Source of the DNA: Cordia subcordata
Taxonomy: Eukaryota; Streptophyta; Magnoliopsida; Boraginales; Cordiaceae
DNA: 64,000 nucleotides
Direction of reading: 5' to 3'
Assembly (NCBI GenBank): GCA_028554755.1
Contig: JAPTOF010000005.1
Coordinates: forward strand, 951,501-1,015,500
This document shows, piece after piece, positions 22,887-35,842 of the stretch. Every line of letters starts with the position of its first letter. The stretch's first letter is position 1. A program made the translations under genes and the position numbers. A model generated the notes under the pieces. It had not been told where the DNA came from. It searched no databases and saw only the letters and a list, made by a program, of their open reading frames with translations.

Positions 22887-24783
22887 TGATGTGTTGTGTT
22901 TTTTAGTGTGTTTGCATTGTTATTTGCCCATGTTTAAGAGGTGTTAAGTGGTCAAAAAAATGCATTAGTGTAATGCTTTTGATAAGAATAGGCTTAAGCG
23001 TAAACAAATGTACATATTGAGTTTAAGAGACAAATTGCTACACTAATTACTTGTTTTCAATGATTTAGGTGAACTTTGGGTTAAGATCGAGATTGAATGA
23101 TGATAGGTGATAAAGATAGGAGATGTATGGGTCAAAAAAAGAAGATAGGAGGCCGGAAAGACAAAGAATGGAGGAAGAAAATAGCCGGACGACCTAGAAG
23201 AATGAGCCGGTCGACCCGCCACTCCAGAGAGGTGCTTAAAATAGCCGGACGACCACCTCTCCAAAGCTGGTCAACCGGCTAGGTCGATAGCCAGTCCAGA
23301 GAGCATCACCAAAAAGCTGGTCGAGCTAGAAAAATAAGCCAGTCGACCTAGCAGGTCGACCGGCAGTTCGTAAAGAGCTGATATAAAAGCCCAATTTTTA
23401 GACTTAAAAGGGGGATCTTTTGGAGAATTCTAAGAGGGATCTCAACACACACATTACATACACACACACTTAACCTTAGTCTTCACCAACATCCCACACA
23501 ATTCCTCACATATTTCATCACTTTGAATCAAGAGAATTTAGAGGGTTTCAACATTTGGATTCAAGTTGCTCAATAGCTTTGTACAAGATTAGTTAGGATG
23601 AAAGGGAAGCTTCATAAACTCTCTTTCATTCTATCTCTTATTATGATTGAGTAGACCTGTGTAGGGTGATTTAACTTATGTAATGGGTTAGCTATATACT
23701 CTTATGATATGGGATTAAACGGCAAAATACATACATGTTGGATTTTCTTGTTCTAATAGTTATTTTCTCATTCATGTCTGAGTGTTTGATTAAATGCCTA
23801 AATGAGTAGCATGTGTATAAATTGAAGTCTATTTGTTACTAGACACATCTAATCCATGCTATAATCATGTCTATGTGTTTATATGTGGATGTTATGAAGC
23901 GGGTAATGCTTATATTCATGTCTATGTGTATATTTGCATGCCTAGTAGTGAATACGACTTCAATAACGCATACATGTTGGTTGTTAATTGCTTCTAATGG
24001 TGTAATCCAAGCATGATGATGTTTAGTAGTTGAATAGATTCTTTTATTCACGAACACCTTGACCACGAACATGTATGAATGTGCTATCAAGTCAAATCTC
24101 GCTGTAGTAACGTTAGAATGACGGTAAACAATTTAAGGCTAGCGTAGGTCGAGTCTTGTTTGGCTTTAAATCTAGCTAATAAGTTTCAAGATAGGTTTTG
24201 TCAACCTTAGCGACACTATATCTTGGCTTTAAATCTAGCCAATGATTTCGGTACTAAGGTAGGTTCATTCTACGTCACCTAGGAAGCTAATTGGTCACTC
24301 TTAAGGCCTTAGGTCGTAAGGACCATGCCGTAGCTCTAGGAGGCGCTGCCTGGGGATGGACTGCACTAAGTCGTAGGGGGAAATTAAGACACTGATTTAG
24401 CAACCTAGTTAAGAGCAATTATGGAAGTACACCATCTTTCTTTAATCCCATAGCATTTGAGTATAGAATAGCCCATTCATAAGTTGAAGTCACCTTAACA
24501 CCTTTCCATTTGTTAGTTCTTCTAGATGAACTTGTTTCCCACTTTCCATTCCCATAGTTTAGTTTAATTCATTTTAGTTACAGCTCCCAACCATCAAAAA
24601 TCCTAAATCCCAAAAATAGATAGTTTAGGTTTCTTTTTTTAAGCACACTCTAGAACATACACGTGGAATCCATCTCCCAACATAGCCTCCCTGTGGAATC
24701 GACCTCGCACTTGCATACACTTTGCTGCACCGATTCGTGCGCTTATGGGTCTTTAGAGCTTGCACTCGAGAGAAGATGTATCG
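22887..24783 (+). repeat. 3' LTR of element A
   Basis: Starts TGATGTGTTGTG directly after the PPT and ends GTATCG (mutated from ATCA) before the CCAAA duplication. Same layout as the 5' LTR, but a segment between two palindromes in U3 is shorter (the 5' copy has extra bases in the GGCTAGGTTGACCGAC part). Confidence 0.95.
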
Positions 24784-25506
24784 CCAAACAATCAATAATG
24801 GCAAGTAATGTAAAGTAGAGATAAGGAAGAAGAAGACAAATGATTTTTAGTTGGTTCGGCCTTGCCTACGTCCACTGCTTAAGGATGCTCTCCTTAGGAA
24901 TTCAATCAACTTTACTATGATGCTTCTTGAAGGCTTGGTGAAGTAAAAACCAAGTATACAATTCTTTGAAACGAAATTTCAAAGAACCTAAGAGACACTC
25001 TCTGTAGGATTTTCCCATACTTTTCCCAAGCCCAATATATATATTTCACAAGATTTTCTAGCTCAAATAGTCTGTATATATCAAGAATTTGAAGGAATAG
25101 GTGATAAAAGTGATATAACTTCTCCCAAGTAGATATGAAAATTTAAAGCTCTTGATTGCTCAAAGATATCATAATAGCTCAATGATTCTCAAAAATGAAT
25201 CATGAAGAAAGATTTTGCAAGCTAAGATTCATACATTTAAATGTTTAGAAGGTGTATTTAAAGAGATTTAAGAGTTAGGACTTTGGTAGGTGAAAATAGG
25301 AGAGAAAAATGGGGTTGAATGGTGACAAATAGATTGTACATTTTTTATAGCAGAACGCTCGGCTAGTCGACCTGCTTGCCCCTTTGTTCTATTGACATGG
25401 CTGGACGCCTCAGCCTATCGACTATCTAGGGGGTTCGACTAAGTCCCAAAGTTTTTGGTTAGGCCGAGCAACCCTCATGCTTAGCCAATCAACTGGCTAA
25501 GGGGGT
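24784..25506 (-). repeat. Copia LTR continued, after element A
   Basis: Starts with the second CCAAA and continues the minus-strand copia LTR. It includes a run of degenerate GTCGAC words (about 25360-25500) like those in the gypsy LTRs. The outer LTR end is not certain: the next sequence (25507 on) is the start of a gypsy LTR, and TTTTACA at about 25520 could instead be the copia terminus. Confidence 0.6.
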
Positions 25507-25619
25507 TGATGGGTGTTGGTTTTACATGTGTTTGCATTACTTGTTCCTTTGCTTTTAAAGATGTATTATGCTATATAAAGTGCATTAGTGTAGCTTTACA
25601 TTAAATTTGTGCATACTAG
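25507..25619 (+). repeat. Element C LTR, first 113 bases, split by element B
   Basis: TGATGGGTGTTGGTTTTAC aligns with the start of the other gypsy LTRs and follows a PPT-like AAGGGGGT. It is interrupted at 25620 by element B and resumes at 39083; joined by eye, the two parts align with solo LTR D (41040-41200) across the break. Confidence 0.7.
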
Positions 25620-27537
25620 TGATGTGTTATGTTTTTGCATGTGTTTGCATTGTAATTTACCTACGTTTAAGAAGTATTAAGCGCTCAAAAAGATGCATTC
25701 GTATAGTACTTTTGATAAGAATAGGCTTAAGCGTAAGCAAATGTACATATTGAGTTTAAGAGACAAATTGATACACTAATTGCTTATTTTCAATGATTTA
25801 GGTGAACTTTGGGTTAAGATCGAGATTGAGCAATGATAGGTGATAAAGATGGGAGATGTACGAGTCAAAAGGGGAAGATCGGAGGCCGAAAAGACAAAGA
25901 ATGGAGGAAAGAAGTCAGCTAGACGACCAAGAAGAAAGAGCCAGTCGATCGGCTAGGTTGACTGGCCACTCGAGAGAGGTGCCAAAAATAGCCGGACGAC
26001 TACCCCTCCAAAGTCGGTTGACCAGCGAGGTCGATCGGCCACTCCAGAGAGCATCACCAAAAAGCCGGTCGAGCTAAGAGAAGAAGTCGGTCAACTGGCT
26101 AGGTCGACTGGCAGTTCGTGAAAAGTCGATATAAAAGCTTGATTTTCAGACTAAAAAGGGGGATCTTTTGGAGAGCTTTTTGATAATTGGAGAAAGGATC
26201 TTTATACCCATCACACACACACACTTAACCCTAGTCTTCACCTACAACACACACACTCTCTCACACATTTCATCACTTTGGAGCAAGAGAATTTAGAGGG
26301 TTTCAACATTTGGATTCAAGTTTGCTCAAGAGATTTGTACAAGATTAGCTAGGATGAAAGGGAAGCTTCATAAACTCTCTTTCATTCTATCTTTTATTAT
26401 GATTGAGTAGACTTGTGTAGGGTGATTTTATTTATGTAATGGGTTAGCTATATACTCTTATGATATGGGATTAAATGGCCGATTATATATACATGTTTGA
26501 TTTTCTTGTTCAAATGGTTATTTTCTCATTCATGTCTAAGTGCTTGATTAAATGCCTAAATGGGTAACATGTGTATAAATTGAAGTCTATTTATTACTAA
26601 ACATATCTAATCCATGCTACAATCATGTCTATGTGTTTATATGTGGATGCTATGAAGTGGGTAATGCTTATATTCATGTCTATGTGTATATTTGCATGCC
26701 TAATAGTGAACATGATTTCAATAACGCATACATGTCGGCTGTTAATTGCTTCTAATGGTGTAATCTGAGGCTGACGATGTTTGGTAGTCGAATAGGTCCC
26801 TTATTCGCAAACACCTTGGCTTAGAACATGTATGAATGTGTTAATAGGTTAAATCCCACTATTGTGACCTTAGAATGACGAAGCATAATTTAGGGCTAAC
26901 CTAGGTCTTCTTTGGCTTTAAATCCAGCCAATAGGTATCGAGATAGGTTTAGTCAACCTTAGCGACACTTAGTCTTGGCTTTAAATCTAGCCAATGATTT
27001 AGGTACTAGGACAGGTTCATTCTAAGTCACCTAGGAAGCTAGTTAGTCACTCTTAAGGCCCTAGGTCATAAGGAACACGCATAGCTCTAGGAGGTGCCGC
27101 CTATGGATGGACCCACACCGAGTCCTAGGGGGAAATTAAGATACTAATTTAGCAACCTAGTTAGGAGCAATCACTTAAGTAAGCCATCATTTTTTAATCC
27201 CATAGCAATTGAGTATAGAATCACCCATTCATAAGTTGAAGTCACCCTAACCCCTTTCCATTTGTTAGTTCCTCTAGAATAGCTTGTCCCCCACTTTTCC
27301 CAATTCCATAGTTTAGTTTAATGCATTTTAGTTAGAACTCCCAACCATTAAAAAATCCAAAATTCCAAAAATAGATAGCTTAGATTTCTTATCTTTAGAC
27401 ACATTCTAAAACACACACGTAGAATCCATCTCACAACATAGCCTCCCTGTGATTCGATACCCGTTCTCGCACACACTACACTGCATCGATCCGTGTGCTT
27501 GTGGGTCTTTAGAGCTTGCACTTAAAGACGTACATCA
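25620..27537 (+). repeat. 5' LTR of element B
   Basis: Starts TGATGTGTTATG and ends ATCA. It contains two palindrome modules in U3, a TATA box, CATGTCTATGTG motifs (26624, 26677) and two intact TTGGCT hairpins (26912-26931, 26975-26994). The ORF at 25856-26077 is a chance frame through the palindromes. Confidence 0.95.
26130..26136 (+). promoter_or_regulatory. TATA box in 5' LTR of B
   Basis: TATAAAA downstream of the GGTCGACTGG palindromes, at the same position as in A. In the 3' LTR of B the site is mutated to TATGAAA (about 37674-37680). Confidence 0.65.
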
Positions 27538-27543
27538 AGTTCT

Positions 27544-27560
27544 TGGCGCCGTTGCCAGGA
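27544..27560 (+). other. Primer binding site, tRNA-Asp type (B)
   Basis: TGGCGCCGTTGCCAGGA is a perfect match to the tRNA-Asp complement for 13 bases, then differs by one change and one lost base. Confidence 0.9.
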
Positions 27561-27816
27561 GGCACGGTAATTTGCATTCTTTGTTTGTGTGTTTTGGTAG
27601 TTGCTTTTCTTACTTTCTTGCTTTTCCTTTATAGTTTGTTTAGCTTTTGCTTATCTTGTTTATTGTTTATATTATCTTGCTTTGATCCTTGCTTATCTAT
27701 TTCAACTTTTGTCTTTATTTTTAGTAGACTATTTAGGATTGTGGTTTATTTGCCGTAGTTTTAGAAATATTGAAGTTTTCGAGAGTTGAAGTGGCCAGAG
27801 TTAGGATTGATTATGC

Positions 27817-30800
27817 ATGCTTGGTAGGAGATCCCTTAGAAATCCCCTAGTTCCTCTTAATCCCGAACCTGATAGAATTGCTAGACATTTTAGGAATTTA
27901 GGAGATCCTCTTGAGGAAATGGCCGATGAATCCCAATCCCCCAATCATCCTCTTAATCCTCCCAATGCCCCAATGAATCCCATTCCACCTCATGATCACC
28001 TTGGGCATCAAGCCCAAGATCATTTTAGATGAGAGCCCCGTAGACCGGATCCACCCATAGATGAGGAACCCATCCTTAGGCAATTCTTTCTTCCCGAAGC
28101 CTTTGGGCCTAATTTGGCTATTCAAATTCCGGGTTTAGGGGAGACGAACTTCAAGATTAAGCCTAATATGTTGGCCATGCTTCCCTCTTTCTACGGGAGA
28201 AGCAACAAGAGTCCTCTAGATCATATCACTGATTTTGTTGAGATGAGTTCCACTTTCCATGTCCCCAATGTCTCCTAAGAGGTCATACGTCTAAGACTGT
28301 TCCCTTTCTCTCTTAAGGACAAGGCTAGGACTTGGTTGCATTCCCTACCTAACGATTGCATTACTACATAGGCTGAGCTTCAATCTAAGTTCTTTTAAAA
28401 ATTTTATCCCATGACTAAAACGGCCGACCTTAGGACCGCCATTATGATTTTCTCCCAACATGACCTAGAATCCTTTCATGAGGCTTGGGAGAGGTTCAAG
28501 GATCTTCTTAGACAATGTCCACACCATAGGTACGGCAATCATAACCTAATGTAATACTTCTTTCGAGGCTTAAATGAACAAAATAGGATGATGGTCAATG
28601 CCACCTCCGGTGGTGGCTTCTATCTTTTGAGACAGACCGAGGCATGGGAGAAAATAGAAATGATGGCTAAAAATTCTTTTCAAAATTTTGCCATGGAAAG
28701 GTCTAGTTAGGAGGCCAACAAGAAAAGTGTTAGTGAGGTTGGAGTTTCTTTAGATTTACCCGCTAAGGTTGAGGCTTTAATGAATAAGATAGATCAATTC
28801 ATTTCTTTGTCCATTTCATCCCAAGGTCATAAGACTAGTTCTATAGGTTCTTCCTCCGCCCCTTTTGTTGTTGAAGTTTGTGCATTATGTTCCGAGTCAT
28901 CTCATGAGACTATAGCTTACCCTTTAGCATCTCAATTTCCTGAATTCATGAAAGAGCAAGTGTGTGCTACTCAAGGTTATTCTTGTGAGTACAACCCATA
29001 CTCGAACACATATAATCCGGGTTAGAGGGACAACCCAAAATTTTCTTGGAGACAAGGACAGTATGAGTCTAGTTCACATCCTCAGGTTCCACCTCAGCAG
29101 CGACCCCATCCTGAATATCGCCCAGGTTTCTATCATGTTAATCAACCCCGTCTCACTGGTGCTCCTCAACCTCAAGCTTTGCCTGCTCCCTCTAGTAGCC
29201 AATGTAGGATCGATATTATTAAGTGTGGTGTATCCTAGTCCATATTTTCTAAATTATAACTAAGAAAACATGCTAGGAAAATAAAATAACCGCATTACAC
29301 ACACAAGAACATGCTCAAGAACATATAGAATATAACTAGTACTTGCAAAAATATATAAAGCTAACCTCTTGAAGCGTGGAGCCTTTGATGAAGCTAAAAC
29401 CGGTCACGAGCTTTGTTCCCGTTCAGGAACAAGGCCACTAAAAATTTACTACAAGGGTGTCGCAATAAGCAACTCCCCAGTCTTCTTCCCTCTTGAGTAA
29501 AGAGACTTATCTTGAGAGAATAGCCTCTTGTGTGGGAAGAAGCAAAGTAATATACTCTTGAAAAACTAGAGCAAAAATCACACAATAAGTGTGTACTATG
29601 TGTTGTAGTATTTTCTTGCCAAAAAGGAAGAAATCAACTACAAAGTGGAATACATAAAAGGTGTAGGGTCTTGTCAATTTATAGAGAGAACCTTGGCACC
29701 CAAAGTTGCTAAACTTTCAATGTGAGAGAAAATTTCCATGTAGTATTTCCTTTATGTAACTTGTCAATCTTGTCTTGGAAGACTTGTGCAAGTTGTCCAC
29801 TTGTTTTTGTAGTATTTTGCAAGTTGTCCACTTGTCTTGGAAGACTTAGGCCAAGCCCATTATCCAAGTCCAACACATAGTCCATAATCCATGTGGAGGC
29901 CCATGCCCAATAGGAAACCATCCTAGCCCAATTAGGTTATCTTGGACTGTAAAGAAAGCCCAAACCCAATTTCAAGCTTTGGCCCAATAAGTCTATTACC
30001 ACAATATAGAATTTGCTCTTTCAAGATTACTCTCTCAAAGTGATTTCAACTAGGGAAGGGACCAAGAAGACACAATTATCATTGGCTTCCAAAAATAATT
30101 AAAAATATCCTTGCCCGATCAAGGCGACATAATAATTATTTTTAACTCCGATCTATTCCACCATAAGATCAAAGTTGCACTCCAAGAATAATTGTCATTA
30201 CCCAAAAGCTTATCACAAAAGAATGTGAACTTTGTCTTTGACCTACTAAATAACTGACCATAATGCCCCTCTATGTATACCCACAATTAAGATTGGTCAT
30301 TTGGCCTATGTACTATCACCTCCTTAGCTGTATCTTTTTCTGTTGTGTTTCTTGTCCAATTGCCAACCATCCTTGGTCATGGAATCTCTTGATCTCGGGA
30401 GTGACCCTCAAGCCATATGACAGACACACCTATAAAGGTAGTATCACTAGATCTAGATTCGGATGATAAATTTGGACAATCCCAAAAGGGGCACATAGAT
30501 TCCATTTTGCATATGCATGTTCTAATTAATTAGAACTTAGCACTCAATGCACAAGGCTGTTGATCCTAATAAAATAAGGTCTCACCCACAGTGAATCAAA
30601 GTACTGAACCCTAACTTCATTAGTTCATCCACATATACTCAGGATTAAGAGCAATGATCATTTCGTAGCAGTGAGTGTCTTGTTTTCTTTCTTTGATAGT
30701 ACATCTCTAGAAAACATACTCACAATGGTCCTATCTAATACGTGACACACGTACTATTGAGACAAATCCAAAAAGTCCTCCAATGACCTAGGTAGATCAC

Positions 30801-31230
30801 CCTCAAAGAGGAGACTTGCTCAATATAACCTTATCCCAGTAGAGTGCCCAACACTACTATTTGGTTATGGATTCAATTTATGACGTGACTAAATCTAGAC
30901 TTGGACCTACTGTGCGTCTAGCCTCACTGCGTACCCAAGTCATTAGTGCAAGTCAAAGGACCTTCATACATGCATCAATAAAACATAACAGAGATTATAT
31001 GTAAGAAACTCATAATGCCATTTAACAAAAATATGATTATACATTGTTTCATATCCAAAATGTCATGTACAAGTGAGCTTTAAGGCATACTAATCCTAAC
31101 AGCCAACCCCCTAGTAAAGACATGACGAAGATAATGCAGTTCATTGAAAACCAACAACAGGAATTGGCAGAAAATAGGCAGCAAATGACTAGATTTGAGG
31201 TACAATTAGGACAGATTGCTAGTCAGTTGA
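27817..31230 (+). pseudogene. gag of element B, interrupted by a solo copia LTR
   Basis: The N-terminus is open at 27817-28032 (MLGRRSLRNPLVP), followed by the gag core at about 28150-28720 with many stops (Trp and Gln codons changed to TAG/TAA). The zinc-knuckle segment (28880-28920) keeps CALCSESSHETIA, but the last Cys is Tyr (TAC), so the CCHC motif is broken. The 1.9-kb solo LTR splits the Gln/Pro-rich tail at 29203; gag resumes at 31107. Otherwise colinear with element A gag. Confidence 0.88.
29203..31101 (-). repeat. Solo copia LTR (minus strand) with GCCAA target duplication
   Basis: Minus strand starts TGTTAGGATTAG and ends ATCGATCCTACA. It is flanked by GCCAA on both sides (29198-29202, 31102-31106), the 5-bp duplication of a real insertion that later lost its body by LTR-LTR recombination. 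Homologous to 34088-34862, 54496-55419 and 59663-61014. Minus ORFs at 29394-29585 and 29709-29921 are chance frames. Confidence 0.95.
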
Positions 31231-34200
31231 GTGCTTGAGACCCTGGGAAATTGCCTTCTCAGCTGGAGGTGAACCCTAGAGTCCAGTCCTGTTCCTCCAC
31301 CTATACCACTTATCCCCCTCAGGCATAGGCTAAAGCCGTCATCACTCTTAGGAGCGGTCAGGTAGTGGATAATAGGGTAGGAGTTAACTTTGCAGTGCCT
31401 GCAGCTAGTGGTCCTTCCGAGTTTAGAGCACCACATTGGAGCCCTATTGAGGGAAATTCTAGAGAAGGTCCTGTTGAGAGAGATGAGCCCATTAGAGACC
31501 ATGGAGAGAGTAGTACTTCCCGCCCACATAGGGAGAGAAAGAAGCCTATTGATGATTCCCATGTGTCTAGAGGTGTTAAGCCTAGATTTCCCTTTCCATC
31601 TGCCTTAGAGAGGCCTCTATCTAGTGAAGATTCTAGGTTTTTCAAGGTTTTAGAGCATCTTAAGGACCTTAAGGTCAATCTTCCTCTGATAGATGTGATC
31701 CTTTCCATCCCCTCTTATTCTAAGTTCTTTAAGGATCTTTGTACAAGGAAACGTAGGTCATCGAACATTCCTAAGAAGGTGAGGCTTACAGAGAATGTGA
31801 GAAGTATTTGTACTTCGGGCCTTCTACCCAAGATGAGTGACCCCAAAGCCTTCACAATTCCTTGTCTGATCTGTGAGACCCAGATTGATGTGCCTTATTA
31901 GATTTAGGATCTAGTATGAATCTTATTCCTTACTCCATCTATTAGCAGCTAGGTCTAGGTGAGTTGTCTCCTACACATGTTACTCTTCAGCTAGCTGATA
32001 GGTCCGAGCGTAGACCTAGGGGTGTGATAGAGGACGTTATGGTTCAAGTAGGTGAGTTTGTGTACCCTGTTGACTTCATAGTGTTCGATATGGATTCGGG
32101 ACATGACTCTAGACATTCTACACCCATTCTTCTAGGTTGCCCCTTCCTTGCCACCACAGATACCATTATCCATTGTAAGTAAGGTTTATTGGAGATGAAA
32201 ATTGGGAATTTGAGATCCACTATGAAGGTTGCTGAGGCGGTGAATAGGGCTAGTATTGGAGGAGAGGATGGAGAAGAGTGCTTTAGGGTAGATGTGATTG
32301 ATTCTTGTGTTGAGGATCTTATAGAGAAGACTATGACCAATGGAGAAGAATTGAGGAAATTTTGGGAATTGATGTCTAGTTTTGATGTGGAGACCTTAGA
32401 GCGAAAATGTGTAGCTTCTACTTCCTTAATTGAGAGCCATTTGACTAATAAGTCACTTGAGGTTAATTCTTCTAGTCTCATTCCTAGTGATGTCCCCATT
32501 GATGATGTTAAGGTTAAGTCCCCATTGGTTGAGCCTAGCCTTTCTTTAGAGCTCAAACCCCTTCCCGATCATTGGAAATATGCATTTCTAGGCCCTAGTG
32601 AGACCCTTTCGGTCATCATAGCTTCTGATCTTTCTAGTGAGGATGAGGAGCATCTCTTAGAGGTTCTTAGGAAGCATACGAAGGCTATAGGGTGGAAAAT
32701 TGATGATTTGAGAGGAATAGACCCTTCGGTTTACATGCATTGTATTCACCTTGAGGATGGAGACATTCCTTTTAGGGAGATGCAAAGGAGGCTCAACCCA
32801 CACATGAGCGAAGTAGTTAAGAAAGAGATTATTAAGCTTTTAGATGCAGGCATTATTTATCTGATCTCTAATAGTGAGTGGGTTAGCCCGGTCCAAGTTG
32901 TCCCTAAGAAGTCCGGGATCACGGTTGTTGAGAATGAAAGAGGAGAGCTTATCCCTACATGTACTCCCACAGGGTAGAGAGTTTATATTGATTATAGGAA
33001 GCTCAACTCTAAAACTAGGAAGGATCATTTCCCATTGCCTTTTCTAGACAGGATCTCAGATAGAGTAGTTGGACATAGCTACTATTGTTTTCTAGATGGC
33101 TATTCGGGTTATAAACAGATCCCTGTGTTTCCCAAGGACCAAGAAAAGACCACCTTTACTTGCCCCTATGGAACTTTTGCTTATAGGAGAATGCCCTTCG
33201 GTCTTTATAATGCCCCAGCGACTTTTTAGAGATGTACGATGGCCATTTTTAATGATATGATTGAGAGGCATGAGATTTTCATGGATGATTGTTCAGTCTT
33301 TGGAGATAGCTTTGATGAGTGCTTAAGTCATCTCTCTTTAGTCTTAGACCAATGTGTGAAGAAGAATCTAGTTAAGTTAGGAGCAATCCCACTTTATAGT
33401 GTAACGAGGGATAGTGTTAGGTCATGTTGTATCATCCAGTGGAATTCAAGTTGACCCGGCAAAAGTAGAATTGATTGAAAACTTACTTGTCCCTAAGTGT
33501 GTCAAGGATGTTAGATCTTTTTTAGGGCATGCAGGATTTTGCCGTAGATTCATTAAGGATTTTAGTCACGTTGCACATCCCTTGTCTAGGCTCCTAGCAC
33601 AAGATGTCCCTTTTGACTTTGATTATGATTGTGTTAGAGTTTTCAATAGGCCTAAATCCTTATTGTCAACATCCCTAATTATCCGGCCACCTAACTATAG
33701 TCTCCCATTTGCGGTTATGTGTTATGCATCTGATTATGCGATAGGAGCTGTTTTAGGTCAATGGAAGGATAAGTTGCCCCATGTTGTATACTATGCTGGC
33801 AAGACTCTTGATGAAGCCCAAAAGAACTATACCACCATGGAAAAAGAGCTTCTAGCACTAGTCTTTTCCCTTGACAAGTTTAGGTCATACATTCTAGGGT
33901 CCAAAGTGATTGTCTACACCGATCATGCGGCATTGAAGTATTTGTTGTCTAAGAAAGAATCTAAGCCCCGCTTGATTAGGTGGTTGCTCCTCCTTCAAGA
34001 GTTTGACATAGAAATCTTGGATAAGAAGGGTAAAGAAAATTTAGTTGCGAATCATCTTTCTTGTCTTGTTAGCGAGTCTTCTGGTGAAAGCTTGGAATTG
34101 GGTTTTGGCTTTCTTTAGAGTCTAAGATAACCTAATTGGGCTAGGATGGTTTCCTATTGGGCTTGGGCCTTCACATGGATTATGGACTATGTGCTGGACT

Positions 34201-35842
34201 TGGATAATGGGCTTGGCCTAAGTCTTCCAAGACAAGTGGACAACTTGCAAAATACTACAAAAACAAGTGGGCAACTTGCACAAGTCTTCCAAAACAAGAT
34301 TGACAAGTTACATAAAGGAAACACCACATGAAATTTTCTCCCACATTGAAAGATTAGCAACTTTTGGTGCCAAGGTTCTCTCTGTAAATAGACAAGACCT
34401 TACACCTTTTCTACAATCCACTTTGTGGTTGATTTCTTCCCTTTTGGCAAGAAAATACTACAAGACATAGTACACACTTATTGTTTGATTTTTGCTATAG
34501 TTTTTCAAGAGCATATTACTTTGCTTCTTCCCACACAAGAGGCTATTCTCTCAAGATAAGTCTTTTTAATCATAGATAAGAAGACCAAGGAGTTGCCTAT
34601 TGCGACACCCTCAGAGTAAAATTTTTGGCGGCCTTGTTCGTGAACGGGAACAAAGCTCATGGTGATTTTTAGCTTCATCAAAGGCCCCACGCTTCAAGAG
34701 GTTGGCTTTATATATTTTTACAAGTATTAGTTATATTCTATAAGTTCTTAAGCATGTTCTTGTGTGTTATGTGGTTATTTTATTTTCCTAGCATGTTCTC
34801 TTGGTAGAATTTTTTGAAAATATGGACTAGGATACACCACATTTAATAATATCGATCCTACATTTAGATGTCAACAATCTAGGTCCATCTCTAGGAGAAA
34901 CATGATGCCTTTATCCCCTATTCTTCCTTGTGAGTTGTTTGATATTTGGGGTATAGATTTCATGGGTCCATTTCCACCTTTCTTTGGGTACCAATACCTT
35001 TTAGTGGCTGTTGATTATGTGTCCAAATGGGTTGAGGCAATTCCTACATGCACTAATGACCATAGGGTAGTGGTTAAGTTTATTAAGGAGAACATTTTCT
35101 CTAGATTTGGAGTCCATAGGGTCTTGATTGTGATGGGGGTTTGCATTTTCGCCATAGGACTTTAGAGGCCTTGTTGAGGAGATATTCGGTCACCCATAAG
35201 GTAGCCACTCCTTATCACCCGCAAATTAGTGGACAAGTAGAGGTGTCCAATAGGGAAATCAAGCACATTTTAGAGAAAATGGTTAGGTCCGATAGGAGAG
35301 ATTGGTCTATTAGGCTAAATGATGCTTTGTGGGCCTACCGTACTGCTGTTAAGACTCCTATTGGCATGTCTCCGTATAGATTAGTTTATGGTAAAGCTTG
35401 TCATTTGTCGGTAGAACTAGAGCATAAAGCTTATTGGGCAATCAAAGCCCTAAATTTTGACTTGGCAAAAGCGGGTGAGAAAAGGAAGCTGGACCTAGCG
35501 GAATTGGAAGAGCTTAGATTCGAGGTGTATTAGAATGCTAAACTTTATAAGGATAAGATAAAGAGAATTCATGATAAGCACATTATTAAGAAATCATTCT
35601 CTCCTTCTTCTAAAGTTTGGTTGTTTAACTCACGATTGAAACTCTTTCTAGGTAAGCTTAAGGCAAGATGGGATGGTCCATATGAGGTGATGGTTGCCTA
35701 TCCATCCGGAGTAGTCAAAATTAAAGACTTGAAGAATGGCCGAGAGTTAACGGTGAATGGGCAATGCCTGAAGCATGCATATGATCCGAGCATTGCTCAT
35801 GTGGAGGCTTTAATGCTTCAGGATCCCATCTATGGAAGTTGA
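31231..35842 (+). pseudogene. pol of element B, broken and interrupted
   Basis: Colinear with element A pol. The protease region shifts frame just before the DLGSS site (near 31890). The linker and RT start are open at 32189-32977; RT has FMDD at 33288-33299; RNase H lies in 33414-34118 with VYTDH. At 34088 pol stops, and a truncated copia LTR fills the place up to 34862. About 380 bases present in A (end of RNase H and the integrase HHCC domain) are missing. The integrase core (34902-35533) keeps the first Asp (GIDFMGPF) and the final Glu, but the middle Asp is hit by a two-base loss near 35128. The C-terminus ends at 35840-35842 (DPIYGS). Confidence 0.9.
34088..34862 (+). repeat. 5'-truncated copia LTR inside pol of B
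   Basis: Starts inside the LTR at AAGCTTGGAATTGGG and ends at the proper terminus ATCGATCCTACA. Only the last ~775 of about 1900 bases are present, and the left junction also deletes part of pol, so a deletion across the LTR and pol border happened after insertion. It includes the 31-bp repeat array start (about 34220-34310). Confidence 0.88.

Larger units (their letters stand above)
13602..24783 (+). mobile_element. Element A: Athila-type Ty3/gypsy retrotransposon, full-length but inactive
   Basis: It has two LTRs of about 1.9 kb (13602-15497, 22887-24783), a tRNA-Asp primer site, broken gag and pol, a polypurine tract and a perfect 5-bp target duplication CCAAA (13597-13601 and 24784-24788). 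The order gag, protease, RT, RNase H, integrase identifies Ty3/gypsy; the RT and integrase motif style is that of the Athila clade. There is no env-like ORF after pol. About seven differences are visible in the first ~195 aligned LTR bases, so the insertion is not very recent. It is inserted in a minus-strand copia LTR. Confidence 0.95.
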
